A DNA stretch of 64,000 bases from Haloarcula sp. DT43 (GTDB taxonomy: Archaea > Halobacteriota > Halobacteria > Halobacteriales > Haloarculaceae). Both the position numbers and the translations under genes were made by a program. The notes beneath the pieces are model-generated. The model worked only from the letters and a program-made list of their open reading frames with translations. It was not told where the DNA came from and ran no database searches. Shown one piece after another: positions 54,246-61,422 of the stretch. Numbering within the stretch: the stretch's first letter is position 1; each line of letters begins with the position of its first letter. The stretch covers positions 310,001 to 374,000 of the forward strand of contig NZ_JAYMGZ010000003.1 in the NCBI RefSeq assembly GCF_037078405.1. The letters run 5' to 3'.

Positions 54246-55427
54246 TCACGCGCTATGAGGCGTACACTGTCGGATTCGACTGGCCACCCGCTCGAAGGTG
54301 ACGGTGTGGTTCGGTTCGTCCGTGAGCCTGCACAGGACGAGGTCCAACAGATTGAGTTCCTCGAGCAGGTTCCGGGTCTGGCCCCGTTCGAGATTCAGAC
54401 AGCGCTGGACTTCGTATACCGTGTCCGCATCGGCCACGGCGTCCGCGACATCGCGCAGGTGGACGTCGGCCGGCAGTCCGAGCCCGTCAGTGACCAGTTG
54501 CTCGTCGGGGAGTTCCCCGACCGATTCGCTGGTGGGGCCTGCTGAGTCTGGTGCGGTAGGTTCTGCCGCGCTAGCTTGGCTGTCCTCGTCGCCGGCTTCA
54601 GTCTGGTTCGCGTCGTCGTCGCACTCCCTCGCCTCGCTGTTGTCACTGGAGGTGTTGTACCTGTTCGGGGTGTGGATATCCGCTTCTATCATGTACCGTC
54701 GGACCGTCTCGGAGGAGACGTCCATCTGTATCTGCTCGGCGATTTCTCTGAAGTTGTCGCACTCGTCGTACAGTGCTTGCAGGTAGTCGGTGTCCTCATA
54801 CGGCGGCACGGAGTCGTCGCGGACGGCGGCGAATGGATCGGATTCAAAGTCGGTCTCGCGACCCGACTGTATCTCTGTCGATGCCGCACCGTCTGACTGT
54901 GGGGTTTTCTGTGCCCCGTCGTCTTCGTCACCGACACGCTCCGAATCCGGCACAGCCGACCCGTCTAGCGATGCACCACCGTCAGTATCAGCCGGACTCA
55001 CTGCGCTGACTGTCGCTGTGTCGCTAGAGCCAGCCCTCTCTGGCTCACAGTCGGCGCTAGCTGTCTCATCTGATGCAACTGTGGCGTCGATTGTCAGGTC
55101 CACCGTCAGGAGCAAGCCGTCATCGGCGACCGTCACCGAGGCGTCACCAACCGAGAGTGAGGCACCGGTAGTTGACGGAAGGGTGGTGGCTGACGGTGAG
55201 AATGTGACTTCGAGATCCCCACTCTCCGTCAGCCGTGCCGTCTCCGGCGTGAGATTTCCATCAGCGCCGCCGCCGGACCGCAGTGAGACCGGCATCGCCA
55301 CCGTCACATCGAGGACTGCAGCACCGGTATCGGCCGGCGATGCTTCGACGGTCTTGATGGACCGGCCGCGGGATTCGTACGCATCGATGACCTCCGCGAG
55401 TGCCGTGAACGCGTCGTGAAGTCCCAT
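54246..55427 (-). CDS. Putative HTH transcriptional regulator
   Basis: A 393-residue acidic regulator. The N-terminal 110 residues are beta-rich; a long Ser/Asp/Thr-rich linker follows; an HTH occurs at 215-257 (LYDECDNFREIAEQIQ-MDVSSETVRRYMIEADI); and a second helical domain at 310-370 (HLRDVADAVADADTVYEV) resembles a winged-helix type. This layout occurs in haloarchaeal regulators found beside metabolic clusters. It lies next to metF and shares a promoter motif with it, so it may control the folate/demethylation genes. The effector is unknown. Confidence 0.65.
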   Translation of the reverse strand: MGLHDAFTALAEVIDAYESRGRSIKTVEASPADTGAAVLDVTVAMPVSLRSGGGADGNLTPETARLTESGDLEVTFSPSATTLPSTTGASLSVGDASVTVADDGLLLTVDLTIDATVASDETASADCEPERAGSSDTATVSAVSPADTDGGASLDGSAVPDSERVGDEDDGAQKTPQSDGAASTEIQSGRETDFESDPFAAVRDDSVPPYEDTDYLQALYDECDNFREIAEQIQMDVSSETVRRYMIEADIHTPNRYNTSSDNSEARECDDDANQTEAGDEDSQASAAEPTAPDSAGPTSESVGELPDEQLVTDGLGLPADVHLRDVADAVADADTVYEVQRCLNLERGQTRNLLEELNLLDLVLCRLTDEPNHTVTFERVASRIRQCTPHSA

Positions 55428-55477
55428 GTTATTGATTGACTATGACACGTTATGGTGTAGAGATAGGTGTGGAATAG

Positions 55478-55502
55478 CGAACCCATTTATAAACCCCCCC
55501 CC
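55478..55502 (-). promoter_or_regulatory. Regulator promoter with shared motif and G9 tract
   Basis: On the minus strand TTATAAATGGGTTCG (55478-55492) repeats the metF promoter motif with one mismatch. A run of nine G (55494-55502) lies directly upstream of the TATA box, at the position of a BRE element. The run might vary in length. Confidence 0.5.
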
Positions 55503-55566
55503 TAAATGACGGTCCCCAAAACACGGCTGAAACAGAACGTATCGACGACTACCGGACTCGTGCAGG

Positions 55567-56523
55567 TCATCGCGGTCTCGCGATACCCGCGAGCCGCTCT
55601 CCCTGCACGACGACAGACTCCCTAGCGAGCGAGAATATCACTCCTCGTTCTGTCGCTGAGACAACCTGTTGTTGCTCGAACGAGGCGGGTTCGTAGACTG
55701 TCCCCAGTCGCTCACCAGCGGCAACGGTGTCGCCGACGGCGATGTCCGGCTGACATTCGAACAGCCCCGATTCCGACGCGGTGACTGGCTCCGCATCGTT
55801 TCGGAGTACCGTCTGTGCAGCCTTTGATTCTGGCTCTTCCGGGAGGAGTGCCTGTTCGCGCAGGAGATTGTGTATCCCGTCGACACCAGCCGCAACCGCG
55901 TCCTCTGCAATTCGGCGACTGTTCGATAGTTCTGCGGTGATAACCGGAATCCCGGCTGCCGCAGCCGCAGCCCGGAATGTCCTGCCGGACCCGTCGTCGT
56001 CCGTATCCTTGGGTGCGTCGGTGAGCCTGTATGCAGTGCCGAACGCTTCGGCGAGGCCCTCGGCGGCTGGGTCGTCTGCCCGGCATCGGACGTGTTCCAG
56101 CATATCTGCTGTGCCGGTGTGGAGGTCGACCGCCGCGTCGGCGTCTTTTACGAGTTCCCACAGGCGAGCGGCGAACTGTTCCTGTAGACTGCCATTCACG
56201 TCGCCTGGCCACACGCGGTTCAGGTTCGGGTTCATCACGTCGTACTCGCCCGGAGTCATGTAGGACCGGTGATCGAACGCGAGCTGATTCACTACCGGAA
56301 CGACGAGCACTGTCCCGGCGATGGCCGCGTCAGTCAGGCGGTCATGTAGTCGACGTAACGCGGCTGGACCGTTGAGTTCGATGCCGTGTTGGGCCGCCTG
56401 AATATACACGGTCGGTCCGGAGCCGCCGTCGTATCGGTGGACAGTCACAGACACGTCTCGCCCCGACGGCAATCGTCCGAGCTGTCGGTCAGTCGTCGTG
56501 TGCGTGACGGCCCTGTAGTCCAT
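55567..56523 (-). CDS. Aspartoacylase / succinylglutamate desuccinylase-like hydrolase
   Basis: A 318-residue zinc carboxypeptidase-fold amidohydrolase. Zinc ligands are His46 and Glu49 in AAQHGIELNG and His135 in AVDLHTG; NLNRVWPG fits the substrate-binding N-R-x-x-P-G pattern, and Glu198 in TAELSNS is the presumed catalytic Glu. A C-terminal beta-rich domain (ending near the GERLAGIARP segment) follows. Family members deacylate N-acyl amino acids or ectoine-type compounds, so it might remove an acyl group from a compatible solute. The ATG at 56523 is taken; the longer frame is unsupported. Confidence 0.82.
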   Translation of the reverse strand: MDYRAVTHTTTDRQLGRLPSGRDVSVTVHRYDGGSGPTVYIQAAQHGIELNGPAALRRLHDRLTDAAIAGTVLVVPVVNQLAFDHRSYMTPGEYDVMNPNLNRVWPGDVNGSLQEQFAARLWELVKDADAAVDLHTGTADMLEHVRCRADDPAAEGLAEAFGTAYRLTDAPKDTDDDGSGRTFRAAAAAAGIPVITAELSNSRRIAEDAVAAGVDGIHNLLREQALLPEEPESKAAQTVLRNDAEPVTASESGLFECQPDIAVGDTVAAGERLGTVYEPASFEQQQVVSATERGVIFSLARESVVVQGERLAGIARPR

Positions 56524-56891
56524 ATCAAACCCCGGCGACGCGAAGACAAAAACGCTGGGAGTTGGAGCGTCGCTGGATAACACGGAGTGGGGCTGTGATT
56601 CCTCTCAGAACAGAGCCACTGGCCGATACGGCGATCATCGCTGATCTGAAATCATCCTGTTGGAAATATCACACAGGGATGGTAACACATTACTTGACAG
56701 TACAATCGGACTGTTTGAACTCACTCGAAATCTCTGAATAGCGGCGATAATCACCGTAGGGAATCCAGATTTATTAACAATGGTACTCCTGTTATCCTGA
56801 AACACTACCTGACACTCCTACAATATATTGCAAAAGAACCCGGGCAGGCGGTAACTATATTGCCACGCCATCGTACGGTCTACCCAGAGTT
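56524..56891. other. AT-rich control region ahead of the demethylation genes
   Basis: About 370 bases without a gene, markedly AT-rich between 56640 and 56840. TAACTATATTG (56852-56862) about 35 bases before the ATG at 56892 may be the TATA box of the first dehydrogenase. Several inverted fragments exist, but I see no strong repeat. Confidence 0.45.
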
Positions 56892-59465
56892 ATGGAGCCT
56901 ACCGATAGCCTGCCGACTCAGGCCGACACTGTCATCGTCGGCGCTGGAATCGTCGGCTGCAACGTTGCTTACCAATTGACGGAGCTTGGCCGGGAAGACG
57001 TCGTCGTGGTCGACCAGGGACCGATGCCAACCACGGGCGGGTCGTCGACGCACGCCCCCGGTATCATGTTTCAGACCGCCGAACCGAAGGTACTCAGCCA
57101 ATTTGCGGACTACAGCCGCCGGCTGTACTCTGACCTCGAAGGCGCGGACGGTCGCCAGGCGTACAGCGAAACGGGCGGTATCGAAGTCGCACGCAGCGAG
57201 GAGCGCATGGACTTCCTCCAGCGGCGCGTCGAGTACGCCGAGGCGTGGGGCATCGAGGACCCGCAGTTGCTCTCGCCGGAGGAAGTCACCGAGCATCTCC
57301 CGCTTGTCGACGCCGACCAGATCGAGGGCGGCTACTACTCCCCGACGGACGGGCAGGTATCTGGCGTCGTCGCCTGTGACGCACTGGCCAGAGAAGCGAT
57401 GGACAGAGGCGCGAAGTTCGTCCCGCACACGCGCACCGAGGACGTGGAAGCGGAGGACGGCGACGTACAGGCCGTCGTCACCGAGAACGGCACCATCGAG
57501 TGTAACGAGGTCGTCGTCGCGACGAACATCTGGGCCCGACAGCTCGGTGAGAAACTGGACGTGCACCTGCCGGTCACGCCAGTCGAGCATCAGTACACGA
57601 TGACGGAACCGCTCGACGAACTGGCCGATAGCGCGGTCGACATCACCGACCACCCGCTGTTCGAGAACTACGAGAACGTCTCCGGCGAGAAGGCCAAGCG
57701 GCTCCTCGTGGGTCCGGACCGGCCGATTCTCCGCGACCAGGACAACGCCATGTACTACCGGAACCATGGGGACGCCTACGGCATCGGCTCGTACAACCAC
57801 GAGCCGATTGTGCCCGACCCGCAGGACCTCGGCGGCAACGACCCCGACGGCGAGCAGGGGTCCGTCCACGAGTTCACCGACTACCACATGGACAACGCGA
57901 CCCATCCGGATCGGCCGGACAAAGCCCCGCGTCAGGCCAGCGACGAACTGCTCCCCGCGACGGCCGGCAAGGAACTCGAACACAAGTACAACGGCATGTT
58001 CGCGGAATCACCGAACGGGCTCCCCGTGATGGGGCCGGTCCAGGAGTACGACGGCCTCTGGACGGCGGCGGCCATCTGGGTCACCCACGCCGGTGGTGCC
58101 GGGAAGGCCCTCGCCGAGTGGATGGAAAACGGCGTTCCGCGGCTCCCTGACGGGCCTATCGACCTCGCACACTGCGATGTGAACCGCTTCGACGAGCACG
58201 AGGGCAGTTGGGACTTCGCCCGGGACATCGGCGGCGAGGAGTACCGCATCGTCTACAACATCATGCATCCCAAGTGGGTCTGGACCGACAAACAGCGGGA
58301 CATCCGCCGGACCCCGATGTACCACACCCACAAGAAGTACGACGCCGAACTGTGGGCCGAGGCCGGCTGGGAGGAACCACACTGGTTCGACTCCAACGCC
58401 GACCTGCTGGCGGAGTTCGGCGACCAGATTCCGGACCGAGAGGGCTGGGAAGCGAAGTACTGGTCGCCAATCGAGGGCGCGGAGGCGCTGAACGTCCGCG
58501 AGAACGTCGGGCTTCACGACATGACCTCCTTCAACAAGATGGAGGTCATCGGAAGCGACGCCGGCGAGTTCGTCCAGTACCTCTGTACGAACGACATGGA
58601 CATCGACGTGGGCGACGTGAAGTACACGCTGATGTGCAACGAAGGCGGCGGCGTCCGGGCCGACATCACGGTCACGCGGACTGATGAGGACCGTTACCTC
58701 CTGCTGACGACGGGCCGGGAGGTCGGGAACAACCACGTCGCGTGGGTGCGCGAGCAGTCCCCCGACGACGTGGTCGTCAACGACGTGACCTCCAGCCTCG
58801 CGGCGATGGTCTGTACGGGCCCGAACGCTCGGAAGGTTCTGTCGAAGCTCACTGACGTCGACCTCTCGGACGACGCCTTCCCGTTCTTCACGAGCCAGCA
58901 GTTCTTCGTGAAGAACATTCCAGTCACTGCGCTCCGTGTCTCCTATGCGGGCGAACTCGGCTGGGAGTTCTATACGCCCTCGGAGTACGGCGAGCGCCTC
59001 TGGGAGCACATCATGGAGGCCGGCGAGGAGTACGGTATCCGCCCGTACGGCAACGGCGCGCTCGACTCGCTCCGTATCGAGAAAGGGTTCCGGCTCTGGG
59101 GCAAGGACCTCCACACGGAGCACAACCCCTACGAGGCCGGCCTCGGCTGGGCTGTTGACCTCGAAACCGACTTCATAGGGAAAGAGGCAGTCGCGGCGGC
59201 CGCCGACGGCGACAACATCGACCACAAAGTCGCGTGCCTGACGCTCGACGACGAGGACGCCGTCGTGCTCGACAACAAGCCGGTCCTCGACGGCGATGAG
59301 ACCATCGGCTACCTCCACAGCGCCGAGTACGGCTACACCGAAGGTGCGTGTGTCGCTTACACGTACCTCCCGCCGGAGTACGCCGAACCCGGCACTAGCG
59401 TCGAAATCCTCTACGAAGGGGAGCGCTACGACGCAACGGTCCGCGAGGAACCGCTGGTCTCCTGA
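56892..59465 (+). CDS. FAD-GcvT fusion dehydrogenase (dimethylglycine/sarcosine dehydrogenase type), first copy
   Basis: An 857-residue two-part enzyme. The N-terminal flavoprotein domain has VIVGAGIVGCNVAYQL and, at residues 50-57, GSSTHAPG; in DMGDH the matching His forms a covalent bond with FAD, here His54. The C-terminal half is a GcvT-like domain that transfers the released C1 unit to tetrahydrofolate, with TSFNKMEVIGS, NEGGGVRADITV, VSYAGELGWEFYTP and RIEKGFRLWGKDL. Mammalian and bacterial dimethylglycine and sarcosine dehydrogenases have this layout. The order of demethylation by this and the second copy is not known. Confidence 0.88.
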   Translation: MEPTDSLPTQADTVIVGAGIVGCNVAYQLTELGREDVVVVDQGPMPTTGGSSTHAPGIMFQTAEPKVLSQFADYSRRLYSDLEGADGRQAYSETGGIEVARSEERMDFLQRRVEYAEAWGIEDPQLLSPEEVTEHLPLVDADQIEGGYYSPTDGQVSGVVACDALAREAMDRGAKFVPHTRTEDVEAEDGDVQAVVTENGTIECNEVVVATNIWARQLGEKLDVHLPVTPVEHQYTMTEPLDELADSAVDITDHPLFENYENVSGEKAKRLLVGPDRPILRDQDNAMYYRNHGDAYGIGSYNHEPIVPDPQDLGGNDPDGEQGSVHEFTDYHMDNATHPDRPDKAPRQASDELLPATAGKELEHKYNGMFAESPNGLPVMGPVQEYDGLWTAAAIWVTHAGGAGKALAEWMENGVPRLPDGPIDLAHCDVNRFDEHEGSWDFARDIGGEEYRIVYNIMHPKWVWTDKQRDIRRTPMYHTHKKYDAELWAEAGWEEPHWFDSNADLLAEFGDQIPDREGWEAKYWSPIEGAEALNVRENVGLHDMTSFNKMEVIGSDAGEFVQYLCTNDMDIDVGDVKYTLMCNEGGGVRADITVTRTDEDRYLLLTTGREVGNNHVAWVREQSPDDVVVNDVTSSLAAMVCTGPNARKVLSKLTDVDLSDDAFPFFTSQQFFVKNIPVTALRVSYAGELGWEFYTPSEYGERLWEHIMEAGEEYGIRPYGNGALDSLRIEKGFRLWGKDLHTEHNPYEAGLGWAVDLETDFIGKEAVAAAADGDNIDHKVACLTLDDEDAVVLDNKPVLDGDETIGYLHSAEYGYTEGACVAYTYLPPEYAEPGTSVEILYEGERYDATVREEPLVS

Positions 59466-59615
59466 CTTCGGCCACTCGACCGTTGCCCTCGGCGCTTTTC
59501 TAGCGGACAGTGCGGCCGCGCTCGGCGCGGGCAGCCAGTTCCGTTCGCTGTCGTTTAAACGGGTGTACTATCCGTGGCCAACGGTGATGTAGTCTACGAG
59601 CGGAAAATCACACGT

Positions 59616-60755
59616 ATGACAAGGTGGAACGCGTCTAGCGATGAAGTTACTGCAGTAAGCCCAGATATAACCGACGAAAAGAACGCTTTGCCTGCCAAAT
59701 ATTTCACAGACCCTGCGGTTCACGAGCTCGAAAAGGAGAAAGTATTCGGCCAGTACTGGGTCTACGCCGGACACGCCAACGCTATCTCCGAGCCCGGAGC
59801 GTACTTCACGCGAACTATCGGCGACAAGCAGGTGATCATCGTCCGCGACCACGACGACGACATTCGCGCATTCTTTAACGTCTGCGCACACCGTGGCTCG
59901 AAGATGGTCGAAGATACGCCCATGACCAACCCCGGAAACATGGGTCGTATCCGCTGTCCGTATCACATGTGGTCGTATGATCTGGACGGCGACCTGGAAA
60001 GCACGCCAAAGAGCTTCGAGGAGGCGGGGCTCAACCCGGACCTGGATGACGACGAGGTCTGCAGTTTGGATGCCAGCGAAAACGGACTCAACGAGGTCCA
60101 GACTGACCGGATCGGACCGTTTGTCTTCCTCAACTTCGCCGACGACCCGATGCCACTGGCTGAGCAGGCGGGGTCGCTGAAAACGGAACTGGAAGACATG
60201 CCTCTCGAGGAGTACGAACACGCAGCGCGATACGTGTCGGAAGTCGACTGCAACTGGAAGACCTTCGCGGGCAACTACTCCGAGTGTGACCACTGTCACG
60301 CGAACCACCAAGACTGGATAACCGACATCGAACTCGACGAGTCAAACCTCGAAGTCAACGACTACCACTGGATTCTCCACTACACCCACGACGAGGATGT
60401 CGACGACGAACTACGCATCCACGAGGAAAAGGAGGCGAAGTTCTACTACTTCTGGCCGAACTTCACGGTGAATATGTACGGGACTGCTGACGGGTACGGT
60501 ACGTACATCATCGACCCAATCGATGAGGGGCGGTTCCAGTTGATCGCGGACTACTACTTCAGTTCTGCGGAGATGACTGACGCAGAACAGGAATTCGTCC
60601 GGACGAGCCGGCAGCTACAGGAAGAGGACTTCGAACTCGTCGAACGCCAGTACGAGGGGTTACAGTCCGGGGCGCTCGCCCAGGCACAACTGGGGCCGAA
60701 CGAACACACCGTCCACAAACTGCATCGACTCGCACAGGAGGCCTACGAATCTTGA
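59616..60755 (+). CDS. Rieske non-heme iron oxygenase, alpha subunit (betaine demethylase type)
   Basis: A 379-residue Rieske oxygenase. The [2Fe-2S] ligands are Cys90, His92, Cys114 and His117 (CAHRG and CPYHMW). The bridging Glu223 and mononuclear iron His226 and His231 are in NYSECDHCHANH, the arrangement of GbcA-like glycine betaine and stachydrine demethylases. These add oxygen to an N-methyl group, releasing formaldehyde. No reductase (GbcB-like) gene is in the window. The position between two dimethylglycine dehydrogenase-type genes supports glycine betaine or a similar methylated amine as substrate. The ATG at 59616 is used; upstream frames have no family similarity. Confidence 0.87.
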   Translation: MTRWNASSDEVTAVSPDITDEKNALPAKYFTDPAVHELEKEKVFGQYWVYAGHANAISEPGAYFTRTIGDKQVIIVRDHDDDIRAFFNVCAHRGSKMVEDTPMTNPGNMGRIRCPYHMWSYDLDGDLESTPKSFEEAGLNPDLDDDEVCSLDASENGLNEVQTDRIGPFVFLNFADDPMPLAEQAGSLKTELEDMPLEEYEHAARYVSEVDCNWKTFAGNYSECDHCHANHQDWITDIELDESNLEVNDYHWILHYTHDEDVDDELRIHEEKEAKFYYFWPNFTVNMYGTADGYGTYIIDPIDEGRFQLIADYYFSSAEMTDAEQEFVRTSRQLQEEDFELVERQYEGLQSGALAQAQLGPNEHTVHKLHRLAQEAYES

Positions 60756-60760
60756 ATTCG

Positions 60761-61132
60761 GTGTCACGGACAGACCCGCAAGAGGACGTGTCCTTCGTCG
60801 CTCGCTCGACCGAGACAGGGGCCCGCGTGGAGGCGTCGACAGCGAACGAGGTGATTGGGTTCTATCGACGCCAGCAGGAACTGCTAGACACGGATCTCGA
60901 ATGGGTGTTCGCGGAGCATCCGGCCGTCACTGCGGCCCCAGACTCAGACAGTATCGACGCCGTCCTCCGTGAGTTAGACGACTACTTCGAGAACGGCGTC
61001 CCGCTTGGTATTCTCGCCGCCGCGATGAGTAAACAGGGCTGGACCGTCGGAGACACGTTAGCCGAAGTGTACGAACTCCGAATGAGCGGCTCCCTCTGGG
61101 AACCACGCGCCGATCACCTCCGGCCGGTCTGA
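60761..61132 (+). CDS. Unknown small protein next to the Rieske oxygenase
   Basis: A 123-residue protein from the GTG at 60761 (126 residues if a TTG at 60752, overlapping the oxygenase stop, is used). It has a helical core (ANEVIGFYRRQQELLDTDLE) and a C-terminal region (LAAAMSKQGWTVGDTLAEVYEL); no known domain is seen. The tight spacing suggests co-translation with the oxygenase. It may be a subunit, chaperone or regulator of the demethylase; I would not guess further. Confidence 0.6.
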   Translation: MSRTDPQEDVSFVARSTETGARVEASTANEVIGFYRRQQELLDTDLEWVFAEHPAVTAAPDSDSIDAVLRELDDYFENGVPLGILAAAMSKQGWTVGDTLAEVYELRMSGSLWEPRADHLRPV

Positions 61133-61390
61133 CGGGTCGCCAACCGTCACGCTGGTCGGCTATTACTTGCCGTGAACCACTCTATTCGCTCACTCACTCA
61201 CAGCAGCAGTCACGGTTGTTCGCAGCGGCCAGTCGCTTCAGTGGGCTGCCAGAAACTGTAAGCTGGGTAGAATGCTGAGGTTCGGCGCAATCTGAGCGCC
61301 GAGTCGTCGTCCGACTCCTCATTCAAGTAAATATGTGCCACAGAGCCTCTCTACTATCGGAATCCTCAAAACAAATACTCGGGCCACCGA

Positions 61391-61400
61391 TGTTTTTATA
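61391..61400 (+). promoter_or_regulatory. TATA box of the second dehydrogenase gene
   Basis: TGTTTTTATA is centred about 26 bases ahead of the ATG at 61423, matching a leaderless promoter and supporting that start rather than the ATG at 61432. Confidence 0.55.
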
Positions 61401-61422
61401 CCTGTGACAGAAGCAGTCCCGA

